A stretch of 64,000 nucleotides of DNA from the NCBI GenBank assembly GCA_009760855.2, contig WPIO01000008.1, positions 6,008,501-6,072,500 of the forward strand. Reading direction: 5' to 3'. The notes beneath the pieces are model-generated. The model did no database searches. It saw nothing but the letters and a program-made list of their open reading frames with translations, and was not told the DNA's origin. Shown in pieces: positions 43,401-55,513 of this stretch. The first letter of the stretch is position 1; each line of letters opens with the position of its first letter. This DNA is from Cristatella mucedo. Taxonomy: Eukaryota; Bryozoa; Phylactolaemata; Cristatellidae. The position numbers were made by a program, and so were the translations under genes.

Positions 43401-45732
43401 TATGCCGAGACCACGTGCTAGCGCGCACACACAAAACACAAAAGAAACACATGCCAGCTCGGGCGCGATACGACCGTATTCGGTGGAGTCCACCGAATCC
43501 TCCTAGCGCTGTCTTGTCCTGTTCCGTCCATCGTCGGCGGACAGCCCACCCTCCTCCCTCGCTTTCAGAGAAACGAGTGCCCGACGGCGTCGAAGCGCAG
43601 AGCCGGACCGAAGACCAGAAGAGACCAAAAACACCAGGACCAGAGCGAGCGTCGCTCGACTTTTAAATACTTAGCTGAGACTATGGGGCAAGAGCTTAGT
43701 GGTATTGGGCCCGACACCATGGCCCATTACGGTAAGGAACTAATACCGGCACTAGGCTACTGGAATGTCCCCTCTGTCCAGCTTGAATGGCGAATGGGTT
43801 CCAGACGATTCTTTTTGGACAGAGTGATGGCGAAGGTTGACAGGCCAGCTAACATCTATCAGCAGCTTCCGCGGGTATCGGATCAATTCTAAGGCCGAAT
43901 CGCCACCGCTCGTCTCAGAGCTTCCTGGCTTGCTCTTAAGCGCTTCCTCTCTAACCGCACTAACGCTCCTTTCTGGCTCACTGCTCCAGGACAAAGGAGT
44001 TCTAGCCCGCCTCCGAACAGCTCTTGTTCGCACTAAAATTCAGCCAAGGCCAGCAGGGCGCTACAATAGCAGCCAGGCGTTAGTTTTGTATTATAATAAG
44101 GGCTGAGGAACCTTTTTAGATACTACCTCGTAGGTGCTTCAGGCCTTTTCTTTAGGATGAGGCTGCCAATATTTGAAGGTAAAGTGCAGCAAGCCCGCCC
44201 AGTTGGTAGCGCTACGGGTGTAGCTCGAGATAACCGTTTAACTTTTTGATTACGTCAGAAGTGGCATCCGAGCTGGTGTGCTGGTGCGTGATTAATTTAT
44301 TACTATTTAATTTCAGTACTGGAATAATAAGCATTCATTATTCTAGTGCGGATATACATAAATTACCAAAAAGAGGTATGAGTCGCATTATAAAGGAGTG
44401 TATATTTTCAAGGGGCTTAAAAACCCACGGTGTTCTTTCGGTGCACAGAACCAGATTCTGCTTGCACACGTAGATACGATTTCTGTGTAAAAAGAAACCT
44501 AAAGACGTTTTCTACGTATGAGAGACTAACGAGGCCTACCGGGTGTGACGCAAAGCTTTGCAATAAATCCGTCCCCAGAACTGACACCCGGGCTGTTGTA
44601 AGATTCTTACGCGGCAACTTGTGCGGCGTCTCGTGGGAGCTGTAGTTTTAAGGCGGTCTGCTAGGGCATTATAGGGTGGAGAAATTTGCTAAGCTAGCTT
44701 TCTCAGCTCTTCAGGCTGCTAAACGAAGGAAATTTATCGATGATCGTCCTAAGGAATCGTTCGAAGGATGTTAGCATTCAGCTAGGTCGTTCACGGCAGA
44801 TCTGGCGAGTGACAGCCACGACGCCAAACTAACGCCTGCTGAGGCTGTAGCCTCCTCTTGAAAGCTACGGAGCCTCCACCTTGGTAGCCGCAATGACTCC
44901 GCTTAAGGACTATTAAGCAAATTTAATTAATGAAACTATTCAATACAAAAATTCAGCTGATTTAATAGCCTTATTTATATAGCGATAGATTAGATGTAAT
45001 GGCTATCAACACTGCTCGCAGTGGGCTATAAAAGATCGTCCACTGCAGGACCCGAAGAGCGAGCACTTTACCCCTGGGCTGAGACTCAGCGGCATAAACT
45101 ATGTGCGTCAATGGCGTAGCGGCTCTGTGGCGTCTCAGATTTAAGGGGCTCATTGTGAGGGGGCAACCGCTACATTTTAGACATGGCGTGAGAGCGGGTG
45201 CTTGAGCCAGGCACCCTCGTAAAAGCGAAGCCCTTGTAAGAGCTTTTCAATATGCTTTTCCATGAAGATTTAAAAGAAAACTAATAGTGCTGTTAAAAGC
45301 CTTCATAGTCGAGCTTAAGCTTTCCATATTAAAATCCTGGCTACTTCCCTGCTAGAAATGGGTACATTTCGGTGATTACTAATCCTATTCAACGTGAACA
45401 GAAACGTGATCCAGAGTTCATGCCTTAGCGTTACGTGCATTTATTAAGCGTCCTGCCATACACCGTTTATTTCAATGCAGCGGTTATGTACTCTTGAAGC
45501 TGTTTCTGATTGGCTGTCGCTTCTCCCTATCTTGGTCTAGAGATAGAACCGTGCGGTACCCCGTCCGACAACGGACTGCACCAGCGAGAGCAGATGACGC
45601 AGGGCACAAAAGTACAGAGAAAGACAGTGGAGGCGTACCTTAAGAAACTGATAAAATCATTCACAAAGAATCTAGCAGCTAACCTAAAAAGCGTTTAACG
45701 GTCTCAAGATTTCCGAGCCAGCAATAAAAGGC
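43401..45732. other. Intergenic, CpG-moderate then AT-rich
   Basis: Follows the minisatellite. Open frames at 43,683-43,892 and in 44.2-44.6 kb have no recognisable domain. A diverged SINE B lies at 44,948-45,185. Confidence 0.35.
44948..45185 (-). repeat. SINE family B, diverged
   Basis: Shares gctgatttaatagcctt, tatatagcg and ggctat blocks with family B, but the tRNA-like head is decayed. Confidence 0.5.
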
Positions 45733-45878
45733 ATAATATAATATAATTCATATGTATAGCGCCCCAAGAGAACTCAATCTCCATTCAGGCGCTTCACAAA
45801 TCCAACGGGGCTCGAGCCCACGACCTCAGCTAGACCTTGGTCGGGGCGAGCACCTTAACCGCAGGACCAAACCAGCTT
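45733..45878 (-). repeat. tRNA-derived SINE, family A, copy 3
   Basis: Full-length copy with cggggctcgagcccacgac at its box B and ggtccTGcggttaagg at box A (minus strand); tail ends in ATATAATTC repeats. Confidence 0.88.
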
Positions 45879-48800
45879 AGCGATGCACTTTCCAAAAATT
45901 AGAAGCGCTGTTATGGTTCGCTTGTCTTTCTGCTTTAACTTCGCCCGAATATGGCATTTATAGAAAAGGTGTTTCTTTGCCAACATGTTTTGGCACAATA
46001 AGTTTTCATTCCAGATTGCCACGTAGATACTAAAAACTCCACACAGTCACTTTTACCTTTAATACCGGCTTAGAAATGTCCTCCGTTGGTCTTTGATAGC
46101 CGTGAAATTACGCCATGGGCACCCAGTGCATGATCGCGTGCACAAGTTAAGCCGTGTATGAGCGGTACTGTCTCGGCTAAATGTACTACAGCGGTTACCC
46201 AATCGAGAGTCTATAGCGACCAAAGTCTGGCTCTGACATGAAAAATCCCTGCATGACGTAGATCCTTAACAAGTAGCCGAGCTGGTGCAGCAATTATCTG
46301 TCTGTCTCTTCGCTCTGCAGACGTCTTGTGGCAATGTGTAATCTGGCTCTTAGCTTCAGTCGAAGAATTCAAGTCCCGGATGCCATTTCTCGGCTTGTCC
46401 CGAGAGGAGCCGCTCACGAACGCCAAACCAGACTGCTTGTAACGGTACTGTCTGCTCTTTAGTGGCCAATTCGGGTACTTGGTACGGTTTGGATGCGGAT
46501 GCCGCCTCACCTCACTCGTACTGGAACCGCCTCGAGGCCGCTCACCGGATGCGAGCTTCGATGGCGCCACCCCGACAGGCTCACAGCCATTCGCAGTGCG
46601 TTGCCGAGCCTTGGAGTGATGCTTACAACTTAGAGATATAGAGGACACTGGGCTCCTACCCGGTCTACCGAGGACTAGATAAATCAGACACAGCATGGCT
46701 GAGTGCTATCAGATAGATCCTCGACCGACCAGCCGCAGTTATCACCCACGGTTCTCGGCTCCTAGCTTTACTCGGGTAATTGTCTGCTAGCTGCGCCTTG
46801 TACTTTCAAGAGAGTTGGTAATACACTACGGCTGGTGGCATGAGCGTGCCGAGCCCTCTCTGTGACTTTAAAATACGCCGCTCGATGCAATGAGCTGTTT
46901 TAAGGCACTGGCGCTCTTAAATGCAGGCGCATTCGACTACCGCGGGCATCATTTCGTGCATGTGAGGAGCTGCGCTTACGAATCATTAGCCGTGCGCTTG
47001 CAGTCACCATCTTCGTTGGTATTAGTCACGCATCGGCCATGACTAGCGTCGTACCTGCACCGCGTTGGGGTCCCAGGACTTACTTGCAGATGCCGCTGCA
47101 GCGGCATAGTTAGTAGCACTTGGTGGCATACGCGCTGGAAAGTGGCTGGGAACCCATAGCAATAATCTAGGGCTGGTTTCATTACTTCTGAATAGATTGG
47201 TGAACATAGTAATGAAGCTCGACTCTCCACCTGGACAGTTATAAAGCAAATACTGCTCGACGAGTTTGGTGACTTGAAGCTGAGTGTCCTGATCACCCGT
47301 TAAACTTGTTTTAATTAAGGATACACGCCAAGGAAATACTGATGCGTTTCCACGAGTCTGCCGGTAGGTGCATTCTCAGTTAGGCTGGGCAATAAGCGGC
47401 GCCGCTAGCGCGAAATTCGCATACGCTCCGACCACTCCGGCCAGCTGCCGAAGCGCAGCCGCCGCCGAAGCCGCTGCCGCCGAAACAGCCAGCCTGGCGG
47501 TACAGCAGCATACGTCTCAGCCTTTCATCCAAGATAGGAAGGAGAGAGCGAGCACGAGCTGGCCGCTCTTCACGTGCAACGGAAGAGATCGGGCGCTTGC
47601 AAGGGCAGACGTTCGATGAACTACTCTGGCTGGCCGGTCCAGCCTTGTCTGCTTCAATTCTGTGCCTACAGCCACTGTACGGCTGTACGGCGGAGAGTCG
47701 CACAGTACGGTACCCTGGCTTGATTGTACTCGTCTTTCGGTTATGAGCAGAGATGGTAGCGTCGGATACGCTGCTGTTCGTTCCCATTACTCGACGAATA
47801 GTAGGGACGGACAGGTCTGCGAGAAGTTGTGGGATACGGTAACTGCGAAGCTAACGACAGACAATCCTAGAGGTTGGGCTTCGTACTAAATGTACGCTTG
47901 TTATTTCGCAGAAGAAAGACCCGCATTGCGTATTACAGAAGTCTAAAAGGATGTGGCTGAAGGGACCGCTTGGCTGCGATACTCTTATTGAGACTAACTC
48001 GCATTTTGAAATTTGAAGCTGCTTTGAGTAGGTATGCTTGACAGTAATGCTGATACCAATGTAATGTAATGTATCTCCGTCAGTAACTCCACAAAGTCAT
48101 AAAGACCATGTGGGTGTTACGCAGGAGAGTTTTGTATAGCGAACTCACAGCCTAAGCGGCTTTCGGTACGCATTCGGTAGCCAACAGACTTCGTCTCACG
48201 CAACAAAGAGAAAGTGGGAAGCATAGCAGAGTTAGGAGAGCAGTTGAGGTAGTGAGTAGCATAGAAGTAGCAGTTCAGGACCGCTGAAAAAGATGTGCCA
48301 TAGTCGGCAGTTGGAGAGTAGATGTCGTTGCGCAAGAATTGTGGAAGCGAGTTCCACAGTCTAGGACCTGCAGAGCTAAAGCTTCTGTCGCCAACTGTCT
48401 TTAAGCGGAGGAATGGGACAGCTAATTTATTGTCCACACAGGACCTGAGGGCGCGAACAGGCTGAAACTGATGCAGCAGTTCAGCTAGGTATGAAGGAGC
48501 CACTGGCCAAGCCTAATTTGAGAGTTTGGTTTTCCAGTTTCTGAGTAAACATTGGCTTGCCAATGACTAGTAAGTTTATTCTACCTCCACTCAATTTCGG
48601 AAATGTATCTGCATTTCTGACACAGAAGTTAGAAAACAAAGTTATTGCATTGCTGACAAACAAGTCAGAAAGAAACCTGCTAGATCTGCACGAGGATCTT
48701 AAGGTATCGGTCCGACAAGAAAGTAGTTTAAGACGGGTTAATGATCGGCACAAGCATTTTTGGTTGAAATAGAGCCCTTAAAAGACCAAAATTATGCCCC

Positions 48801-49744
48801 CTATCTGATTGGCCATGTATTTATCATCTATGCTATCCTTGCTTATTGAACAAAATGGATTCGATGGTACGACTATCACAGTCGCTGGTTTATCAACCAA
48901 TCACAGCCGGACATCTTTTTATAGACTAACGACGTCTCTTCGGCTTAAGAATGTTTAGAAATCTAGCTGGTAATTTTTTTCAAACGGCCCAGTCTTTCTA
49001 AGGATTTTTTATTCGAAAATCTCGGAGCTTTGATCTAAATAATTACAAAATTCAACGGTTAATCTTAACTGCTTGATAGAGTGCAATTCGAAGACATCTA
49101 CAGTAATGCAGTCCCAGGCAGCATTTAGTGATATGTATCTACAAGTCGAGGTAGCTCCAGTATGAAGAGTGCCTGGTGACATAATAGACGTGTTACGATT
49201 CCGGTGCCTGAAGTCCGTGCTTCATTGCTTAGTTGACAATCACGAGGAGCTAACTAGGCTGCCAGATACCTACAAGGCAGTCGGGGTGAGACATAAACAT
49301 ATAAAAATCCTGCTCGACAAGGACTCTCACGTGTCCCTAGGTGGTCTTATCGTGTCTAACCTCGTAAATAAGTTCACCTAAATATTCGGTACACTGTACA
49401 ATATATACGTACAGGTATATACGTTACACATACGTGTACGTTTTAGGCATGAGAAATAAAGTGGGACTACTTTGATAGGTCTCACATATCTCAAAGCGAT
49501 TTCTATATTGAGCCTAGCGGGCACGGGTATAAAATGACGCATATTGCAAAAACCAAATTTTAGTCACGATGAAAGCTCGAAGCCAAAACCATACAAGAAT
49601 ACAAGAAACTTTGGAATTTTTAGCCGGACTAGATAGCGTACGCGATGACTTTAGTTTGCGAATATCGAAGGCATATGAAGATACGTATTAACAGCAAGTT
49701 CATTGAATTCATGTAATTGGTCTAGCAGGCTTTGTTTTCGCTAC
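45879..49744. other. Intergenic
   Basis: Contains a GC-rich patch at 47,390-47,640 with gccgccgaag repeats (possible promoter or Ala-rich coding) and a LINE-D copy at 48,057-48,512. A 71-codon plus-strand frame at 48,557-48,772 (FILPPLNFGNVSAFLTQKLE) looks protein-like but has no family. Confidence 0.35.
48057..48512 (-). mobile_element. LINE-D 3' fragment
   Basis: Minus-strand APSYLAELLHQFQPVRAL and DRSFSSAGPRLWNSLPQFL, same 3' UTR and (ACATT)n tail as the 27-kb copy. 5' truncated near 48,512. Confidence 0.88.
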
Positions 49745-49892
49745 GCTGGTTTGGTCCAGCGGTTAAGGTGCTCGCCCCGACCAAGGTCTGGCTGAGGTCG
49801 TGGGCTCGAGCCCTGAGGCATATGTGAAGCGCCTGAATAGAGATCAAGTTGTCTTGGGGCGCTGTACAAATGAATTATATTATTTATATTTA
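49745..49892 (+). repeat. tRNA-derived SINE, family A, copy 4
   Basis: Plus-strand copy: gctggtttggtccagcggtt, then gtcgtgggctcgagccctga, then a tail gcgcctgaatagagatcaag and AT-rich end. Confidence 0.9.
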
Positions 49893-50782
49893 CGCTTACG
49901 TGCATAAATTATGATTTGCAGTATTCTGGTGAAGCTTGCTTCAATATAATTGTATCTGATTCTGCAAATCCATATATCTGACATATGGCAGTGTAAAATA
50001 GGTACTGGAATTGACAAAAAGTAGTACTCACTATCCATCTTTGCCGCTAGTTTTTCGCCACGAGTTATTAATAGTAAACAATAAGTCACAAAGAATGACT
50101 GATTGACAGAGCTATACACAGTAGATTTAATGTCTAATCTATTCCAGCCCTTAATCTGCTAACAAGCCTAGCGGTGGGCAGAGAGTCTTCCTATGTGATC
50201 CAGAAAAGCCTACGGCTGCATTGATGGACGCGCATCTGCTGGGTGGTGCTGTCTTGTTTTGTCGTGCATCCATTGGCTAGCCGCTCCTGCGAAATATCCG
50301 GGCGATATCTAGTTGTTGATGGTAGCCATCGTCACAGTCTGAGTAGGAGGATCTATTAAAAAGACAAGAAAGAAGATACAGATCAGCAGCTTTTCTTGAT
50401 TCAATGCTATATCAGTCACTTCCGCAAAAGTTTGGCCGCTTCGTTCGGGCGTGCCGTATGGGAAGTTGTCAGTATTATCTTCGGAGTAAAGCAGAGAACT
50501 GTCAGATTCTCTGATTTTCACAAGACTGGAAGCCACCACAAATTTTTCTTCACTCAATTTCAAGCAACGATTAGCACTAAATTTCCAGAGAGTAATCAAA
50601 CTGGGTATACGTTGTTAGCGTATTGTGTCATATATACATTTGAAATATGAGTGTGCTTGCTATTCAATAAGTAAAGCAATTGTAAGTTGCTGAGGAACGT
50701 GCACTCATGCATTTTGCTGAAAAAGTAGAATGGTTCTTGTTCGAGCAATACAGCAACAATCCTAGCGTCTAATATGGTGAGC

Positions 50783-50975
50783 CGTGATGGCACAGGTGAG
50801 CCGTGATGGCACACTAGGTAAGGCGGTTGCTTTTCGAGAACTTGCTCACAAGGTCATTGGTTCGAATCCTAAGGTAAGCGATACTCCTTTACTGCTGCTG
50901 CCGGTGGTGGTGATAGCCATAAAGGCTATTCTGTCGCTGTACAAAAGATGCTGCTAAATAAGCTAAATGATCGTT
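50783..50975 (+). repeat. tRNA-derived SINE, family B
   Basis: Plus-strand copy: gtgatggcacactaggtaag (box A), an intact ggttcgaatcc (box B), body ggtgatagccataaaggct, and tail ctgctaaataagctaaatga. The unit gtgagccgtgatggcaca is duplicated at its 5' end. Confidence 0.88.
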
Positions 50976-51505
50976 ATTTAACAAAAGTTAGGCGTAAAGG
51001 CAGCAAAGACCGGCCAAAATACGTCAAGACCTAGACCATGAACGCTCTGTGCACGCTAGGCATTAGCTTCACAGGCCTTTCAATACCATTAGAGTTTGTG
51101 CAGAATGCTTGAGAGTGTGAATCTACAATCTTTCCTCCCAAAAAATTGTTTAGGAACTTAAAGCCAAACAGAAGAAAAAAGACTAAATGAAAGCATGTTT
51201 CTACATCTGAGAGTGATTTGATGTTTGTACTTACGATAAATTACGATTGGATTTAATAATCCAAATTAAACACGTCATGCGTGCGAGTTAAAAGCCTGCG
51301 AGCCCCGAAGACTCTACAGAGCCCGCGGGATGCAAACAAGACAGCACAGTTAAGCAAGAAAGTAAGAGATCTCCAGATCCCCCGTCTCGAAGATGATGGC
51401 AAATGATTATGTTGGTTCACTATTGGTGTTGTCTTAAACAGGATGTTTATGAAGCTGCTAAAAAAAAGTGAGGTACAAAGCTTCAAGCAAATTAGGTGTT
51501 TAATG

Positions 51506-51785
51506 CAATGTAATGTATCTCCGTCTGTAACTCCACAAAGTCATAAAGACCATGTGGGTGTTATAGCAGGAGAGTTTTGTATAGCACACTCATAGCCCAA
51601 GCGGCTTTCGGTACGCATTCGGTGGCCAACAGACTTCTCTCACGAAGCAAAGAGAAAGTGGGAAGCATAGCAGAGTCAGGAGAGCAGTTGAGGTAGTGAG
51701 TAGCATAGAAGTAGCAGCTCAGGACGGCTGAAAAGGATGTGCCGTAGTCGGCAGTAGGAGAGTAGATGTCGTTGCGTAGTGCTCT
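51506..51785 (-). mobile_element. LINE-D 3' fragment
   Basis: Minus-strand RNDIYSPTADYGTSFSAVL plus 3' UTR and (ACATT)n tail; truncated earlier than the 48-kb copy. Confidence 0.85.
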
Positions 51786-52028
51786 TTCACTTATTATGCC
51801 ACACGCCTGTTTTTTTATTGCTGTCCGAAATGCAATTGCCAAGAGTAAGTGATGATTATTCAAATTTAGTTATGTAGATTAGCTCATCTAGAGTTTAATA
51901 ATGGCGAAGTGTCGGTGAAAATAAAAAATGTTTGATTAATACAATAGGCAACGTGCCTCATCGTCGTGAATTTCAATAGTGCTTTCCCTAGGTGATGGAA
52001 TTAAGTTCTGCGAGATACACAGCATCGC

Positions 52029-52174
52029 CGAGCTTGTTTGGCCTAGCGGTTAAGGTGCTCGCCCCGACCAAGGTCTGACTGAGATGATGGTGTTAAGCCC
52101 CGAGGCATATGTGAAGCGCTTGAATAGAGATTAAGTTTTCTTGGGGCGTTATATCATTGAATTATATATTTATA
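52029..52174 (+). repeat. tRNA-derived SINE, family A, copy 5
   Basis: Plus-strand copy with a mutated box B (gtgttaagccccg) but an intact box A side and LINE-like tail. Confidence 0.87.
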
Positions 52175-52253
52175 TTTATCCTGGTTACTGCTAATTGTTC
52201 ATAAGTCTGACTGTGCATGAGAACGGGACTGTGAGCGAGTTGGGGTGAGGGGT

Positions 52254-52254
<1 letters not shown>

Positions 52255-52286
<32 letters not shown>

Positions 52287-52300
52287 AAGAGGGAAAGAGA
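52255..52300. repeat. (GA)n-rich tract
   Basis: An interrupted GA dinucleotide run with AAAG interruptions. Confidence 0.9.
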
Positions 52301-52431
52301 CATACAAAAGGGAAAGGAGCTTAACAAAGGGTGAGAGAGAGTGCGATAGATCTTTCTTCTAGACAGACAAATAACAATAACAATAGTAGGAAATTCATAT
52401 AGCTGCCACACGATAAATTAATTGCAAACCA

Positions 52432-52630
52432 TGTAATTTACAGTTATGGAACTCACTCCCGACTGACGTCTAGACATGCCCTGACATGACTACATTTAAA
52501 AATAAGCTAAAACGTATCTATTTATCACAGCCTTTAGCGGGTGCTTGTGATTAGTCTTTTGTTGGGTTAAGCGTGCTGATACTGGTTTCTGCCACTAACC
52601 ATGCCGGAATGCTGACCCGATGCATGACAA
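52432..52630 (+). mobile_element. LINE-C 3' fragment
   Basis: ctcactcccgactgacgtc, then acatttaaaaataagctaaa and tatttatcacagcctttagc, matching the end of ORF2 and 3' UTR of the 9-kb copy. Confidence 0.75.
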
Positions 52631-53600
52631 TTGCTCATAGTTATAACTGAAATATCAAATCAAATATCAAAATGCACTTGGCAAGACCCAATAACGTCAG
52701 GACGAATCTGCACGTGCGGGATGGCTGCGTTGAGCATTAGCCGTTTATGCTACGGTATTTCCAATGTTCCCAAAAGTGCTTACCCTTGTCGACGTTATCA
52801 GTTGCAGCATCCACCACCCTCACTGCCACTACGGTATTCGTCGCAGGCTGAATCTTACTTCCTTTAATCCTGTAAAGACTTTTCATCTTTTCTCTGGAAG
52901 AGATATTTTAGTGGCGATGGTCTATTCTGCTTTGAAGGCGGCACTGTTTGTTACAGGTTATCGAACAGATCAAAATTGAGACTACATTGCATTAATTTAG
53001 GCAGGACCATATTCAAGATCCCCAGTGTGCGAAAGTAATGTTTCTCCTGATAGCTAGCGTCATTTTATCCAAAATAATTTCAAGCACCCCTCTATACTTA
53101 TAAAGCGAAATAAAAAGCTCAAAAGCTCATTCCAGCACAATGATTGGCTACGTACATGAATTAGCTTTTGGATTCGAGTTCTGAAGCAGTATTGCCTGCT
53201 GAAAGCCGCGTGATAGCCGATGCGGCTCGTCTGATGCTTTGTAAATGAGGTTTTTGAATCAAACGACTTACCTTTATACTCAAACTAAGTGCACAAATGC
53301 AATGAACTACACTGGCCTTTCATGACCTGCGGTGCCCGCACTGATCTCCCAGACGATCGAGACATTTCGGGACACGACTCAAGCTGCAGTTATGCCTCCA
53401 GACTCACTCACACCGCGGCAATCTGGACCTAAGTTATGAGTGCAGGTCAGAGGTAGCTCTCTCTGCAATATCTTCATAAGCACTCGTGTACGCTACCCCT
53501 CAAGCCATTATTGGCACCAAATTTGACGCAGCTTACTTTTATTTACTTGTATTGCAAAAGCTTTTAGATTAACAACTCTTATAGGGAGCTCATTTTTCCG

Positions 53601-53607
53601 TGAGAGT

Positions 53608-53659
<52 letters not shown>

Positions 53660-53668
53660 TAGAGAGAG
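53601..53668. repeat. (GA)n microsatellite
   Basis: A GTGA start grading into a pure GA run, then AAAGAG interruptions. Confidence 0.92.
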
Positions 53669-53959
53669 GCGGAAAAATGAGATATGGGCACACTAAGGCA
53701 GACCAAGGTTGACACGGAGTCAGAGAAAGAAATAGGGAGCGCAACAGCAGCTAGCGATAGTCAGAGACTTACAGAGACGGACAGACGATTGACAGCGCCA
53801 GGCAGAGGCACCTATAGATACACGGAAAAGCACACGGACACCCATAACCAAAGTGACGCACGGGGACCGTTAGTGACAGATGAAGACAGTCAGAAACACG
53901 GTTAGACGCAAAGAGGCAGACCGACATAGACAATCAAGCAGCGCATCGAATACACGGTT

Positions 53960-54345
53960 TTGTCCCTCCCTTTTAGGTTCCTTCATTCGCTTGCTCCAAT
54001 CTACTTATCAGGCCTACTATCTAGACAGGCCAAGCATCGTATCACACGCTCTTCTGTCTTAAATATTTCAAACCAACCTTAAATTCTTTGGAGACTGTGA
54101 CTAACTGTTCAGTACTTAAGTTAACGTACTCCCAAAGTCGAGAGCTCACTCCCGACTGACGTTACGAAATCTCGCGACTTGCTTGATGACATTTACAAAG
54201 AAATTAAAAACGCACCTGTTCCTCATGAAATTTTCTGGGTCTTTATGACTTTTCCCGTGGATGCCTATGCGTGCTGGTAGTGTGGATGTTACTACCGTCC
54301 ATATTATGAACACTGACGCTGTGCATGTTGTAAATAACCTTATCA
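53960..54345 (+). mobile_element. LINE-C 3' fragment
   Basis: tttaggttccttcattcgct, then ctatctagacaggccaagca and aaattaaaaacgcacctgtt. These match the ORF2 end around HSLAPAYLSD...QAK and FKKKLKTHL. Confidence 0.75.
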
Positions 54346-54620
54346 ATGGCGGAACCAGATAGGGGCATGGGGCATAGCCCCCAACAGCGTTGCTATGATA
54401 TGGGTTGCCCCTAATTCCTACACTTCGTTAGTCACTAACGACGAAAGCAGTTTTTAATTCTACTCGATGAGAAACCTCCGAGTTCGTGCCGAATCAACCC
54501 TGTGACTTTGCGCTATCATTTTTAAAAATTGTGCGTCTAGCTCCGCTACATCAAAACCTTACGGGTCTTGCCCCTCTACATAAAGACTTTGCAGGTCTTG
54601 CCCTCCGCAGAGGAAAATAT

Positions 54621-54770
54621 AAATAAAATATAATTCATTTGTATAGCACCCCAAGTGAACTTAATCTCTATTTAGGCGCTTCACATATGCCTCGGGGGCT
54701 CGAGCCACGACCTCAGCCAGACCTTGGTCGGGGCGAGCACCTTAACCGCTGGACCAAACCAGCTCGGCAA
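54621..54770 (-). repeat. tRNA-derived SINE, family A, copy 6
   Basis: Minus-strand full-length copy. A LINE-C tail fragment lies 60 bases away in the opposite orientation. Confidence 0.87.
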
Positions 54771-54825
54771 ATCATGGCTTCGACACAGAAACTTATGATC
54801 CTGCTCCTTTTAGAGTATTTTGTAA

Positions 54826-54880
54826 GTGGCTACCTAGAAAGAGATCAAATTCTCTGAAGGCATTAAAATAAGGTATTGTT
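54826..54880 (+). mobile_element. LINE-C tail fragment
   Basis: ctagaaagagatcaaattct then ctgaaggcatta; tail only. Confidence 0.65.
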
Positions 54881-54924
54881 CTTTTTATTAAAGAAAACGA
54901 CACTAAGAGACACAGACGTAAAAT

Positions 54925-55105
54925 AATGCTAGCTGATTTAACAGCCTCTTTTTGTATAGCGGCAGAAGAGCCTTTACGGCTATCACCACCGCTTGCATTG
55001 GCGATAAAAGATCACTCACCGCAGGATTCGAACCCACTACCTCGGGGCCGAGGTCGTGAAAAGCAACCGCCTTACCCAGTGAGCCAATACGGCTCACCAG
55101 ACTTA
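54925..55105 (-). repeat. tRNA-derived SINE, family B
   Basis: Minus-strand full-length copy with box B gtgggttcgaatcctgcgg, just downstream of the opsin stop codon. Confidence 0.88.
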
Positions 55106-55362
55106 AGCAGCGGTGGAGAATCATAGAGGTGATAGATAGTGATATATCCCAGTTCTTATTAAAACTCAAAATCTGCGTGTTTATTTCAGAGGACCTTGCC
55201 CCTTATAATGACATGATGCCAACTGTTTACTAATTGATTCAGCAGTGAGACAAGGAAGAGAAGTCGTACGAAGATAGCAAAACCTCGGGCTCTTACCCGT
55301 TTCAATAATAAATCAAGACGGACCAAGACAGCTTGATCCAACAAGCCCTTTAAAAAAAATCC

Positions 55363-55513
55363 TTAGAAAGAAACTTTAGTATGATCTCCTCGCTTAGTGG
55401 CGACATAGGTTTTTCTCCATCCAATTCTCATTTGAATAACTTTCTTTTTCCTATACTCTCCCTTCAAACGTACTGTATTTTCCAAGAGACTGAAACCAGA
55501 TATAAGTTCATCT
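55363..55513 (-). CDS. Opsin terminal exon: helix 8 and C-terminal tail
   Basis: Acceptor aaatatag, split codon AG|A (Arg), then DELISGFSLLENTVRLKG, and a Lys/Arg-rich tail ending KVSF and TAA. There is no cysteine for palmitoylation and few Ser/Thr for receptor-kinase phosphorylation. Confidence 0.8.

Noticed and set aside
46211-46696. 161-codon minus-strand frame
   Set aside because: Arg/Ser-rich with no domain, promoter or splice evidence.
50860-50872. A functional tRNA gene at the box B ggttcgaatcc
   Set aside because: The sequence is part of SINE family B, with a conserved non-tRNA body; the cloverleaf is not complete.
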